Part shown: positions 33,300 to 46,209 of the stretch, one piece after another
How positions within the stretch are numbered: the first letter of the stretch is position 1
Layout: each line of letters begins with the position of its first letter
Assembly (NCBI GenBank): GCA_028023455.1
Contig: JAQFVV010012420.1
Location: 2,478,001 to 2,542,000 of the forward strand
DNA length: 64,000 nt
Direction: 5' to 3'
DNA from: Epiperipatus broadwayi
Lineage: Eukaryota; Onychophora; Udeonychophora; Euonychophora; Peripatidae
Position numbers and translations under genes: made by a program
The notes under the pieces: model-generated
The model's input: the letters and a program-made list of their open reading frames with translations, nothing else
What the model was told of the DNA's origin: nothing
The model's database searches: none

Positions 33300-34850
33300 C
33301 CTTTGTGCCAATAAAAAAAACCTCTAAAAGGGTGCAGCCAACATATGGAAACATTTCCCAGTTTTCCTCTTACAAGTCCATCCTGCAGGACTTTCTTCTC
33401 AATTCCTAATTTTTCATAACATTTATTAATCAACTTTTACCTGAAATAGAAAACAAGTTGCCTGATATCATATAATACTAAATCATCCATGCACTTTACT
33501 ACCATTACATAATGCTTTATTTTCTACCTTCATTTACAGTTTACAGTTTCGATTGCCCCAGCAATCTTCTTCAGAACTTTATATCTCCTAATATGAACTA
33601 CTAAATTCAAATTTTAAAAATTTGCCTGATACATATATACTCCTCATAGACAAATATATCAGCCATATTTTATACATGGATGATAATAATCTTCCTTACT
33701 TCTAAAAAACTTCTCTCTAAACACCTTTCTTTACTAGAAGCTTTCTCTTTAACTTTTAATAAAGAGGAGTCATAAATATGAAGCATCCCTACCAGCATAC
33801 AGATATCTTTTACTTTATAGTTTTTCTCTTTATAAGTTTTAGGACTTCCCAAGTCATTTTTCCTTACAATTCATTAGACTAATCTCTTTGGTTCTCCATT
33901 GAAAAAATGATAAACTCTCAATCAAAAACTTATCTGTCATTCTATAGTAAAATTCTTCTTATCATCATGCTAATATTCCCCAAAATTAACTATTACGCTT
34001 GCATTATCAATACCATCACCTCCTTTGAAAAATGATAAACTCTCTATTTTCCAGACTCATTTGGAGCAAAAAAATAAGGTTCTATAAATATTTAAAAAAA
34101 TGTAGAAATATGGCTCTTTACAGTCAGAGAATAATCAACACATTGTTTAAACTCAATGTCTCCTCTCCTAATATACAATTATATATTTTTCTAATTCATA
34201 CAGACACAACATCCCCTATTAAAAACACATTCACAAATACCTTATTCATGGTTATATTCAGATATCTGCATCCCATCCTCTTTTTCTCCCAAAAAATTGG
34301 GCATTGGAATATGCATAACTTGACTACTAATACAGACTCTAAGGAAGTTTCCTACTCTTTACTTAATATTTCTGATAGAGCAATTATATAAAAATTCAAG
34401 TCCTGGAATTTGTCAACTAAATATTTGGATTTCTTAATAAAAATCAACTTCAAAGCTTTACCAACCAAAGCATTCTTACCTGGTAAATTGACATTTGCTA
34501 ATACTTATGCAATATTTTCATTATGTATGAGGGAAGAGGGAATACATTTCTTCTATGAATGTACTTCCTTACATACATATCACCAGCATATAGCATCTAT
34601 AACATAAAACCAATTGTCCACATTAGAGTCCTTATTAAAAACATTCAAAGATGCCTGTTGCTAATACAAGAATGACAGAATTCGTTTTATTTATTGATTT
34701 CTAAGATGTCATTTCATACTTAACCAAACATCTCCAAAATTAAAATCCATTTTTAGTAACAAGTTCTCAAAAATTAAACCCAGAAACCAGACTCTCACTG
34801 CAATTGATATTGTAATATCTATTTAGAATCTGATCCCCTTACAGGACTAT
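33300..34850 (+). pseudogene. Non-LTR retrotransposon reverse transcriptase remnant with zf-RVT-like tail
   Basis: Plus-strand fragments follow the order of a LINE-type RT. Around 33671-33690 the sequence TATACATGGATGATAAT retains the two Asp codons of a YADD motif in a shifted frame, followed by IIIFLTSKK. The region from 34410 encodes FLIKINFKALPTKAFLPG and, further on, CMREEGIHFFYEC, which matches the conserved tail (ALPT block, then E..H.F..C) of the zinc-binding domain after reverse transcriptase. Frames are broken many times. The spacing before the YADD remnant looks about 200 bp too long, suggesting a small insertion around 33400-33640. It is a different clade from the RTE copies in this window. 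Confidence 0.6.
33546..33574 (-). ncRNA. Possible hammerhead-like core (CUGAAGA...GAAAC)
   Basis: On the minus strand CTGAAGA is followed by A, a perfect six-base stem GATTGC/GCAATC closed by a short loop, then GAAAC and, eight bases later, GTA. This has the CUGANGA - helix II - GAAA layout and resembles motifs seen at ends of Penelope-like elements. The flanking helix I pairing is weak, so it may be only a relic. Confidence 0.35.
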
Positions 34851-35537
34851 TGTGATATATAGACTATAATTTAAATTGTTTTTTTTTTCGTTTAAATATA
34901 TTTAACAATTTAAATTTATATATATTCTTAATAATAGTATTAATTTTTGTAAAAAATAATTAATTAATTTTTATAATCTTGTAGTTCTTTTATTCTCATA
35001 ATCGTATAATGTACCATCTAATTATTCTTTTTCTTTGTTTATTTAAATATGTAGACAAGTATATAAATAAAAAGGGAAAACGCCATATTTATTATCCTTA
35101 CTACTGTGATTAGTGTTTATGCTTAACCTTAACCAAAAAAAAAAGCATATTATACAAATATATGTTAAATGTGAATTTCATTTTTAGAACATATATATAT
35201 TCATTGTTATTAACTTTTACAAATTGTCATTCCAGTAAAGTTTTACATATAGAATGCAAATAAATATTTAGAGCTTAAAGTAAAATATTTTAAAATAGTT
35301 TGCCTAAACAAATAATAATTAAAAGAATAAATAAAAGATGACAATAAGAACTTAAACTTGCTTTAATCTTAAAATAGAACTTAAGTTAAATTTTATTTAT
35401 ATTCTTGCAGTTACATGTTTGCTGTCAATATTATTATTTTTACTATCATTAATAAGTAGAACACTAATAATCAAATTTCCTATAGTTTGTAATAACTGAA
35501 ACACACAGGCTTATTATATACCTGTGTCTATATTTGT
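34851..35537. other. AT-rich non-coding DNA
   Basis: Nothing recognised. Confidence 0.5.
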
Positions 35538-35990
35538 AATATATAGGGTATACGAGCACAGACTTTCACATGACCCACCATTCTCCACACTATCTCATAA
35601 CACTGATACACATGAACACATATATGTTGAAAAGATAAATAATCACCAATATACGTATTTCATGCTAAACCAGCAATCATCAGTTGGTCCAGATTACCAT
35701 CTCTACACATATATGCTATAAGTGCTCAGATATATATTAAGATAGCCAAACCTCATACTTTAATGGATAGGCTTCAATTTACTCCACCCTCTAACTCTTC
35801 AACCGTCCATCCAATTGAAAATCTGATGACGGAATGCTCGAAGGCCACTCTAAGGCCGAGATTCTTGTCACACCCATGTTGACCTAAGGTCAATCTGACC
35901 CCTCATATGTGTTCATGTGTATCAGTGTTATGAGATAGTGTGGAGAGTGGTGGGTCATGTGAAAGTCTGTGCTCATACACCCTATATATT
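35538..35990. repeat. Fold-back element FB-A, simple copy with about 87-bp terminal inverted repeats
   Basis: The left end AATATATAGGGTATACGAGC and right end (35904-35990) are reverse complements over about 87 bp with few mismatches. They include CACAGACTTTCACATGACCC and TCTCCACACTATCTCATAAC. The interior (about 35625-35900) matches the interior of the composite FB-A repeat at 1200-1500, including CATGCTAAACCAGCA and GAAAATCTGATGA. No coding capacity. This copy shows the plain structure of the family and helps to delimit the 1-2 kb composite. Confidence 0.88.
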
Positions 35991-36531
35991 TCCTATAGTT
36001 TGGTAACTTTTACTGCCCAGATAAAATGACAAGTAAAGTTTTTAAATTTTAAAGACGACCATAGTTTTAAATTACAATTTATTTAATAATAATTCAACAT
36101 GAGCACTTAATAAGACACATATTAACCACATATTTATAGTACAAACTATTTAACATATATATACTTCTATAATACATTTTTTTTAGCTAAAGAAATGCAT
36201 CATCAACAACAACAACAAAAAAGATATCAACAAAAATAATCAACAAACAATAAATAAACTGCAATTAGTAATTTAATAATGAGATGAGTACTGTTTTTTT
36301 TTTTTAAAAAAGAGTAACTCTTTTATTTTTATTTTTGTAAATGATAAAATATTAATATATTAAAAGATCAGTGGCTAAAAAGTATAAATATTTATTCTCT
36401 TCCTTTTTTCTTTCAACTGGATTACACATAAGTGTGAACCAAGTATGCAAACAAACGTTTACTTTTCATTTAAAGTACTAGAAAAGTGGTGTATAATATG
36501 CATATATATGCAGGGCCACTGCATGTGAGTA

Positions 36532-36615
36532 GACAGGTTGTTGGGGCACAAAGGTGCTTTACTACTGGAGTGCGACAGGTTGTTGTGGCACAAAGGTGCT
36601 TTACTACTGGAGTGC
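36532..36615. repeat. Two tandem copies of a 42-bp unit
   Basis: GACAGGTTGTTGGGGCAC... and GACAGGTTGTTGTGGCAC... follow directly, 36532-36573 and 36574-36615, differing at one base. The 61-codon frame beginning at 36538 exists only because 42 is divisible by three. Confidence 0.9.
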
Positions 36616-37320
36616 CAAAATACCAAGATAATTAATAAAACTTATACGCAAATAAAATTGTTTACATTTTTGAATCATTTCATTGTTATAAATCATTCAG
36701 AGTATAATTTTTTATTTATTTAAATATAAGATGAATACTTCTTTACTTAAAATTATTTGTAACAATTAATCAAGCTTCAAATTTCTAGAAACGAGTTCGA
36801 TATAAACTACCTATATACACATCATTATGTTAAACCAAACAGATTGATGCCATTTTGTCATAATAATTAATAAAAATTATATGTAAATGCTTAGATTTTG
36901 TAATCACTTTATTCCTAGAAATACATTATGATTGTAAATATTTAGTATTATTAAAAAAAAGGTTTAACCTTTTCCACAGGCACTTTTTTATATATATAAT
37001 AGCCAAACAATGTAATTTCTTTATTTAAATTTATTGTGGAAGTTGCTCTAGCTTTGAAATATACTTTATATACACTCTACCATTGTACAAAACTTAACAA
37101 ATTGATGCCCTTTCATCACTATAATTAATAAAATTTATATGTAAATAAGAATGTTTACATTTCCCAATCAATTTTATTTAAATATTCTAATTTATATAAA
37201 AAGTAACATATTAATAATAATAATTTTAAAAATAGAACTTATTTGAAAAATATTGTCTCATAATTACAGTAATTCTGTGTATGATGAAATTATCTTTATC
37301 AATAATGTTTTACAACTTTT
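36616..37320. other. AT-rich non-coding DNA
   Basis: Nothing recognised. Two blocks ending in AATTAATAAAAnTTATATGTAAAT (near 36870 and 37130) resemble each other, perhaps an old duplication. Confidence 0.4.
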
Positions 37321-37323
37321 TTA

Positions 37324-37395
37324 CCGGGAGTATTGATAGAGTGTCTACCTTGGAAATGTCATCTCTGGGTTCAATTCTGTGTTGTGTTAACATTT
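37324..37395 (+). repeat. tRNA-derived SINE head
   Basis: TTGATAGAGTGTCTACC (A-box-like) followed about 25 bases later by CTGGGTTCAATTC (a good B box) matches the internal pol III promoter layout of tRNA-derived SINEs. Downstream sequence becomes T-rich with no clear SINE body. Confidence 0.5.
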
Positions 37396-37997
37396 TTTAA
37401 GGGTGTCATTTTACTTTTTTTTTATATGATTATCCTAAGTTATTTTTTTATATGTTTTACTAAATATTTTCTATTTTTAATAATGATACTATCTGTTTTT
37501 TTAAATAGCATATTTATCTTTTACACATTTTACTAAACAGCTTTTTCTTAAATATGTTCTTTAGCTAAAAACTCCCAATTGATCCATAATCCACACTACA
37601 GTTAAAATCTAAGAAAAACAGAATGAGTAAAAACAATTTTTAAAAAGATATTATTGCATGCTAAATTATTTAATTCTTAATAAATTTCATGGAAATTTTT
37701 ATTATTGAATGAAAACAAGTGAAAATATTTTTACTGTAACAAATAGTATATTTATAAACTGGAGGAGGTTTATTCCCTTCTCAAAAAAAAATATAAACAA
37801 GTTTTGTATCAGGGATATTCTGATTTAAAAATAAGAAATGGATTTGGAAAACAAAGAATCTTATTTTTAACAAGAAAGTGTTAATGGGATGTAAGAGTTA
37901 TATCAGTTGCATTATTTAAATTAACCTAGTTTGGTGGTGATAATAAAATATAAACAATATAAGAAAAATTGAAACATTGGACTATATATATATATTG
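37396..37997. other. AT-rich non-coding DNA
   Basis: Nothing recognised. Confidence 0.5.
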
Positions 37998-40720
37998 TGA
38001 CGGGATAGGGTAGTAGGAAAAAACAGGTTTGAACCTGGGATGATGGAAAAATCATCATCAACCCCAAGTAAATACAAAATCAATAATTTACAAAATATAA
38101 ATACAAATATCAAATTAATTATAAAAGTAATATAGTATTTTATAAGAGCATGAGATTATAAGAATCTCATGAGATCATTGAGAGATCAGACAGTCACTCC
38201 TCAGAGCCACTATGATTAACTATAAATCCACCAGCATTATAAAGTACAAGTAAGCATATGTAATACTCAAAATAAACCAGTCATCATCATCATTGATGGG
38301 AATAAATACATCAGTACAATAAATCAGAATAAAATCAACAGTCCATCTTATGGCTGGATTTGAACAATAAAAAATATAAATCAACAGTCAACCTTGTGAC
38401 TGGATTGGAAATGGGTCTTCTGTAGGCCAGGCTAACTATTGAGCCTTTGTCAGCTTGGGCAATTATTTAAACATAACTTGGATGCACCAACTTAGTGCTC
38501 ATCCATTAAAATACACAATAATCAAAAATTGAAACAATAATGCTGGGACATTTAAAACATGCTGATCATCATCAATGCTCTTGCCACTTAAGTACCATTG
38601 GCCAACTATAACTTAAATATGTAATAAGACTAAACTAAACTAAAATATTGTGCATGGGCTTTAAAGAGTATTCTCTTTTGCACCAACCAGAATGATGATT
38701 GATCATCTCTGGATACCCAAAAGCACTAAATACACCCCCCCCCCATTTATATATTCATCCCGTGCATGAATCTAGCTCAGAGAACACAAGCTCTATTACT
38801 GTATGTGACTAAGAGATGATGCAATACAATTTTAACAATTAAATACAAGTTTATTAACAACAATAACAAAAAATTGAAATTAAGGTCTATAAAAATAAAA
38901 TTACACACACATAATCTTTCTGATTTTGATTACAATACAAAATTTCAAATGATCACATTATGATTTATCTAATCACTTTTCAAAATTCAAATTTTTACAT
39001 GGATTTACCTATATGTGAACACAGATGTGCAATTTATAACATACAATTAATATATTTCAATTGGTATTCAATAATGACAAAAAAATGATTAAAATTTGCA
39101 TATATGTCCTATTTGACAAGCATTGACATATATGTGCACACATAAATATACAGTACAATTGACTTATATTACAATCATCATATAAAATAACCTTTTACAA
39201 TTGTATATATATAAAAAATACTATAAATGTTTAAAAAATTTACATGTGTGTGTGTGCATGAATTCGAACACTGACAAAAAGTTACATATTTTAATTTGTT
39301 ATAATAATAAAGTTATATTTTTCTAATTGATTCCATTTGGAAAACATACATAAATTTCACACATATACCTGTTTATAAACAAAATATAGATATAATTTAA
39401 AATTATTTACCAGTTTATAAGTTCTTTTTTTTTCTTAAAAAAAGTATAATCAATTTTTGACAGGTATTTGTTGATTAATTATCAATGTTTTTAAATTTAA
39501 ATTATAGAATCATCGATTCTTTATCTTTTTTTTAAATTTTTTAAATCCAGGCAGAATTATTTGCTTGTTTGCTTCATTTTAAAAATGTCTCTCTTCTTGA
39601 TTAGATAATGGTAATGAAGTAGGCAAGGTGAGATAGGAAAAGTGAATACGTGAACTGCAGCTCCCCATGCCATGATAAGTAGCAGCCAAGCATGGACTAT
39701 AAGTACACAATGTCCCATGATGTTGCAAGAAAATACCTCATCTTTAAGCACTACCTCTCTTATATCTAAAGAGATTATCCATGAGGAGTATCCAGAGAAA
39801 AAATATCAGGCACTAAGCCAGCCCTGCTCATCTCCTGTGAGTCTTAGAGGCCTATACATGTGGTCTATTCATGAGACCATGGCCTATTCATGAGGCCAAT
39901 ATATGCTGCTGGACTATTCTAGGAGCTCAATCATCTAGGTCTGGATAGTGCCAAGCCTATACTTTGGAGCATCATGAACACACTGCATCCAGGCAGCCCT
40001 GCTCAACTATACACCCACCATAAACATGAAAAGTACAAATTCATGCATCACTTTCAAAATGTCATTTTACTAAAGAAATTATTTAAAATTTCATTATCAT
40101 ATATAACTCTACTCACCACAGCTGTATATATGTTTATCTGTGCTTCTCTGCCTTTAGATACATCAGCATATATAATTACTTCTTCAGCAAGCTGGGGTTC
40201 CCTGGGCAAGCTGGAAGATTTTTCTTGGTAAGTTTGGTTTTAGTGATTGTCATCATCAGGAAAAAGTATAATCCATGTAAAATGTTGGTCTGTAGTTGGT
40301 CTCTTTCTGTCTAGGATTATTCCAGGCAAGCAGCTGTCTTGGTTTGATAGATTTCAGGCAAGTACTCTCCACGTTTAAGGCTATGAATTTCAGCACATAG
40401 AAGTGGGTCATTTTCTCCATTTGAATTCAAACTCCTGCAAAGGAAAATAGTAGCAGTTTCTGAATCTACTGTCCTGCCTTCAGCTACATCAGTTCATGGT
40501 AACTATTCTGCCAACTCTATGGTCAGCTAAAACCAACTGCTGCAAACTTCAACAAGCTGCAACAAAATATTGTAACCAACTTTGCAGCTGACCCATTCTT
40601 ACAAAAAAACTACTATCCAGACTGCAGCTGATATTTTTATCAGCCCTTTTATCGAATCATCTGAGGTGATAACAACACCTTGATTGAAAACAGAATTTTA
40701 TTTTTATCTCTCTAATTCCT
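37998..40720. other. Less AT-rich block, probable repeat remnants including a possible LTR start
   Basis: At about 37997 the text TGTGACGGGATAGGG follows a TA run. TGTGACG is a common LTR start, but no matching end or second copy was found. It is followed by CAGGTTTGAACCTG, a perfect 14-base palindrome that also resembles a B box. Blocks at 38190-38840 and 39560-40700 are clearly less AT-rich than their flanks and separated by plain AT-rich DNA. Frames at 39672-39893 and 39974-40231 have no known motif. The context is most like untranslated parts of retroelements, but I cannot name them. Confidence 0.35.
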
Positions 40721-42171
40721 TGGAATCTATATACATGTTTTTACTTAGATAATAGAAATGTACAAATTAATTAAAGATTTCAAAAATAGACATTTTTTTA
40801 AAATTATCAGAAAACATGCTTACTTTTAAATTTCAACATCAAAATTACAAATAATATTTATCGGATCTTTTTAAAATACTAATTTCATAATGAAATTTTA
40901 TTTTAAACTCAAGAATTATTTAATCCTTTACTTATTATTATTTTATTTTAGGAAATATAAAAAAATATCTACAAAAATGTATTATCTGTGTTTATTTTTA
41001 TTTTTCCTTTACTTCATATATATGTGCACATACACTATATTATTGTGTGCTATGTTACCCAACTGGTTACAATATAATAAATTATAGTTTTGATAGATAA
41101 AAAATTAAATAATAGTATTAGTTAAATATACTATTATTGAATGTTTATAATTTTGTTAATATGAAATGTAAATAAGTTTATGCATCATAGATTTTCAATG
41201 GGTCTTCAAACTAACAAATGCTTTTAATGAATTACTGATATGTTAGTTAAAGTTGATCTAAATATTGATTAAGAAAGAATAAATGAAGATAAGCCAGATA
41301 CCAAACTCTCTTTGCTCCTTGCTATGAAGGATGGAGCTTCCAAAGAATCATATTCTGGAAGTACATTATATTTTTTAATAATCAGGTAAGTAACTTATAT
41401 AATATCAGAGCTGACCAAGAAGAGGAGAGGAGTAGTACAATATTTTCATGACTATTATTTTAATTTTATGTGTAAACTGATTTATTTAAAAAAATTTTAA
41501 TGAAAAGACTGTTAATCAAGATGACATGACAAGTCTAATTAATATGTTTCACTTTAGCATTTGTTTTATTCTCCATGTTTATTGTATAGAAATAAATGAA
41601 TAAAACACATAAGATATTTACGAACACATTAAATGACTGAAGCTATATTTTCAAGTTTTTCTTGCAAAAGCACTGGAAAAAATTGTCTCTTAATTTATAA
41701 ATTTTATTTCATAGAATGGGGGGGAGCGCACCAAAATTTACCTTGCATAAAGGTGCTTCTTAGTTATGTGGCAGCCTGTATGTACGACCCATCATTTAAT
41801 ATAAATTCTTTTCCTTTCAAAAAGGTATATCCCATATGACTATAATATACGTCTTATAGTGGTTTTTTTTTATCTTTTTTTTTTGGGGGGGGTGTGTGTG
41901 TGAAAACCTTTTTTTTTTTTTAAAAAAAAAAAAATAATCTTTTATAGAAAAAAAATCATAAAGAATTTGGACTTGGACATTTTGGAAGATAATTATCTAT
42001 ATTTTAAGGGATAAATACAGAAATTAATAATTATAACTCTAATAATAATTTACATTATACTAAATTGTATCAATAAATTATTATTTCATATTTATTTTCC
42101 AGAAATTAAACATACTTATTATGTTAAAAAAAAAATCCATTAGTAGTTTCATAGTATTATTTCCTGAAACT
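40721..42171. other. AT-rich non-coding DNA
   Basis: No gene recognised. Contains GGGGGGGGTGTGTGTGTG and long T and A runs at about 41870-41935. A splice-donor-like CAGGTAAGT at about 41384 is isolated and not enough to call an exon. Confidence 0.45.
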
Positions 42172-42281
42172 TTTGTAGTAAAAATGTAATGGCTAAATAG
42201 CTGACATTTTAGAAAAATAAGTACTTTCTTTAGTTATTGTACTGAAATGTCAGCTATTTAGTTATTATATATTTACTACAA
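42172..42281. repeat. Small hairpin repeat, 110 bp
   Basis: TTGTAGTAAAAATGTAATGG...TAGCTGACATTT on the left pairs with AAATGTCAGCTA...ATATTTACTACAA on the right, arms of about 40 bp. It looks like a tiny MITE or a hairpin relic. Confidence 0.75.
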
Positions 42282-42719
42282 GCTCTAGCAAATAATATTA
42301 TGAATTCATCATTTATCCATGAAAATATTAGAATTAATATATATATATGCATGATACTAATGTATATTTGCATTTCCAAATTTTAATTTATCAATGTCAT
42401 TATTTTGTTGGAAATAAAAAGACACTCCCATTAACATATGTTTCCAAAGATGAGTCCTGGATAAAAATGCAGTGATTTTATGTCATTTTTACAATTTTAT
42501 GAAAATAAGATAAACTAATAACAAAATTCCTATTTTAAACTTATATATCAAAGTTTACAATTTATGAATAAATTTAAAATTAATAACTTTAAAATGTTTA
42601 AATTATTTATAATAATCATTATAACTGATATATTTATTTTATATAGCAGGATGTTTTTATAAACTGTAATAGTCATAACAAGCCATTAAGCTAATGCACA
42701 TGTGCTTTGTGTATTTTTA
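42282..42719. other. AT-rich non-coding DNA
   Basis: Nothing recognised. Confidence 0.5.
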
Positions 42720-43068
42720 ACTATAAATGAATACTCTCACTTCCAAACATAAGATAAAGTCTTTGTGAAAATATAGAATGAATCCATCTAAACCTTTCTA
42801 CCCAAATATTTATGTATGGGCAAATCTTAAGAAATCCATCTATCCTCTCTACCCAAACATTTATGTATGGGCAAATCTTAAGCATTCCCAAATGCTTAAG
42901 ATTTGCCCATACATAAATGTTTGGGTAGAAAGGATAGATTGATTCATTTTATCTTTTCACTAAATTTGCCCACACATAAACGTTTGGGTAGAAAGGATAG
43001 ATGGATTCATTTTATCTTTTCACAAAGACTTTATCTTGTGTTTGGAAGTGAGAGTATTCATTTATAGT
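42720..43068. repeat. Fold-back element with repeats inside each arm, 349 bp
   Basis: Ends ACTATAAATGAATACTCTCA and its complement at 43068 begin arms of about 170 bp. Each arm holds two direct copies of a block built on CTACCCAAACATTTATGTATG and GGGCAAATCTTAAG or its complement. The period is 52 bp in the left arm (42781, 42833) and about 66 bp in the right arm, so the arms are related but not simple mirror copies. No coding capacity. Confidence 0.85.
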
Positions 43069-46000
43069 CAATAATCATTATATTATATTATTTTTTATGT
43101 TAAGTTATTTTAAACATATTTTTATTAACTTCATACATACTGAAATTATTGTGAAAATTACACCTTCATTCAAATGCAAATGGCACATGTTAAAAGACAA
43201 AAACTTTATAAAAAATGTATGATGATAGAAAAATAATAATAATTAAATGGGTTTTGCTACAGAGTTCAGAAAAAGTTTTAGCTCTGGAAATGGGACCAAA
43301 ACAGGCAAGGTAAAAATATAAATGATTGCATTAATCCAAATAAATAATAAGATAATTTGCTTTTTGGGAAACAAATTCTAATTATTATGACAAACTTAAA
43401 AATTAAAGATTATCTTCTAATAATAAAATGTTTTCTTGTCAAGAACTATTATTGCTCTAATAAACCTCTATAAAACTTTATAATTTTAATAAATTTTATC
43501 TTGAAATATTAAAATAAATTTATTTTACTTTTTTTTTTATGTATTTCTATGTAATCCAATTTTGTAATTATGTAACAGTCTTATATATATTTTTAATATA
43601 AATTTCTATTTTTTTTTTTTTGAAACTTCAGATATAAAATTTGTGAATAAGAATCAAGTAATACATTTATATTGACAAATGACAATCACAGATAATACAC
43701 TGAGACTTTGAGGTTTCAGGATTGAAATACAGTTCTGCATACCTTGAATTTTATTACTAGTCAGTTTTCAAATACATGATTAATATAAAGTTTGTAATAA
43801 TTTTTAAAAATAGGTTTCAATAAAAGAAAAAGTAGGGCAATTATTGTGTGAATGAATCATAAACAATCTTTGTTAGCTAATTCTTTGTCTCATGCTCCCA
43901 GTATGCACTCTGTATCTGCTCAGTTAGTTATATAGATACTTTTTTCAGATTTATTACCATACTAACTTCTTCATAACTACATTAAAAAATTTTTTTACTA
44001 ATTATTTTTGTTGATGTTAATATATATAATTTTGAAATTGTAACATAGGTATATTTAATTCTATGATTGAAGTATTTCTGCAAAAAATGGCCATGGGTAA
44101 AAAATTATAATAGATTTTATTTAGTTTTAACATTTGTTTAAATTTCAGCACTGTAATGGCACCTTGAATATATAAAAGATTAATGGATATTGATGAATTA
44201 GTCTTAATTTAACAAAATTTATGATTATGAAATGAATTGACAATTCCAATTTAACAGTATCGCATCTGTACCTCTATGAAAACTGAGTAGTAGTGAGTTT
44301 TTAAAAAAGCAGAAATATTATTTCAATTCTTAAGTTGTAACAGCTGAGATTATTACTCATCATATAAATATTCTCTTCAAATGATTTTTACATAAAGTGG
44401 AAATATTGATATCATGTAAACAAAGAAAGTCATACTTAATAATACAACTGACCTGATATTAATAATTAAAACTGCATGACTAATTTCAAATAAATAAAAT
44501 GCTTAAAATATTCATAATATTTTTTTTAAAAAAAATTAACATTCAAAAAATAACTGAGCACGTTTTTAGAAAAATGTGGAAGTAATTTTTTTTAAAATGT
44601 TTAAATATATTATTTCATTTTTTTCTTAATAACTTAAAAAAAAAACCCAGAAATAAACATCTTATGATTTTCAATGACAAATCATTGCATAGGCACAAGA
44701 AACATGTGTTTGAGGCACTTGATAGTCAGGAATTTTAAAAGGTAGCAGCTTCAAAAAGAGATATATTCTGTGAACTAGATGACATCTTCATCTAAATGAT
44801 TTGCCATTCATAAAATTACAAATGGCATAGGAAAAGTTTTTTATTACTTGCTAACTGACTAATAAAATTTTCTTTTTGGCCATGAGAAAATGACTTAAGT
44901 AATAATTAACATTAAAAATTCTTTGTGTGTTTATGTGTCTACTAACCAGTCAAAAATCTGCTACTGATATTTTCTTGCAAACAAAAATGTTATTAATTGC
45001 TTGCATTAGGTGTAGTTGGGATTTTCAGGGTTGCTGTATTATGTTATTGTTTATGTTATCTACAATAAACACCATTTAGTGTGACCACCTGCTATTAAAA
45101 TCAAGAGCAAGTACTCATACAAAGCAATAAAATCCACAGCCTTAGTTGATTATAAGAATCATGCCATCAAATATTTAAATCAGTTTAAGATGAAAATTCA
45201 ATTATTTTACTATTGTTTTTATTTTATTTTGCCATGAAGAGAAACTTTCAGAATGTAGCTGAGAAATGCAAAATGTTAAAGGAAAAGTAAAAAAAAAAAG
45301 TACTTAAGTAAGCAAATTCACTGACTAAATTGTGAACTGAGCATTTTATTTTAAATGTCACAATAAGCAAAAACGAATTATGATTATCATATTGTCTCTG
45401 ACTGCAAAAGGTTCAAATGGAAATTATTGATTGATCAGTAATTTTTTATTACGTCAAAAATTATTTGATAGCATTATTTAGTATTTAGAAAAAAGGAGCC
45501 TCAAAACTAGGTTACATTTGGGGATCTCCAAGTACTTAATCTGCCACTGATGATTTTCAAACTAACTTGAATCCAAATACTCAGAAGTGCATTTTAAAAT
45601 ATATAAATATACCTTTAAAGATTTGACTTTGAAATAAATTTTAATTTTTAAATAAAATTTTCTTTTAGTCTTCATTGCAATTACTTTTGAAACTATTTTT
45701 ATTTATAACATAAAGAACTGAAAGTATCAGAATTAATTTGGGACAATAATCTAACAATTCCAAATTGAATAAAGAATGGAAATCTTTCTATAATAAATTT
45801 TTCTAAAAAGTTCAGTATTATGTATATGCATATATGTGCTAAACCTGTATGAATTTTTTTTTCAGAAATCATTTTCAAACCATAATTTAAAAATATTTAA
45901 AAATTCTATTTGTACTTGATGTCAAAAAAAAAATTAAAAAATCACAATAAGCCAAAAAGATAAGTATAAAAGATTTATAACAGATTACAATAATAAGGTA

Positions 46001-46200
46001 AAAATAAAATTTCTAATGAAGAATATAATCAATTAAATAAAGATAAAATTTATTGATAAAAATAAAATATTAAGTATTATTAAATAAAACAAAAATTAAT
46101 CAATAAAATTATGTATAAAACATTTTATCCATTTACATATAAAAGCCAATATATATTTACTACCCTTAAAACCCCAAAGAAAACAAGATTTTGGCAACTT
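43069..46200. other. AT-rich non-coding DNA
   Basis: About 3.1 kb without recognisable genes or repeat ends. Confidence 0.5.
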
Positions 46201-46209
46201 TATCTCTAT

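Noticed and set aside
34032-34391. 119-codon frame on the plus strand as a separate gene
   Set aside because: It lies inside the decayed LINE reverse transcriptase region and is best explained as part of that remnant.
36538-36723. 61-codon frame with repeated peptide
   Set aside because: Caused by the 42-bp tandem duplication, not a conserved protein repeat.
38005-38030. CAGGTTTGAACCTG as a tRNA B box
   Set aside because: It is a perfect palindrome with no A box at the right distance on either strand; kept only as part of an unassigned block.
41370-41395. CAGGTAAGT as a splice donor of an unknown exon
   Set aside because: No open frame or acceptor supports an exon around it; an isolated 9-base match is expected by chance in 64 kb.
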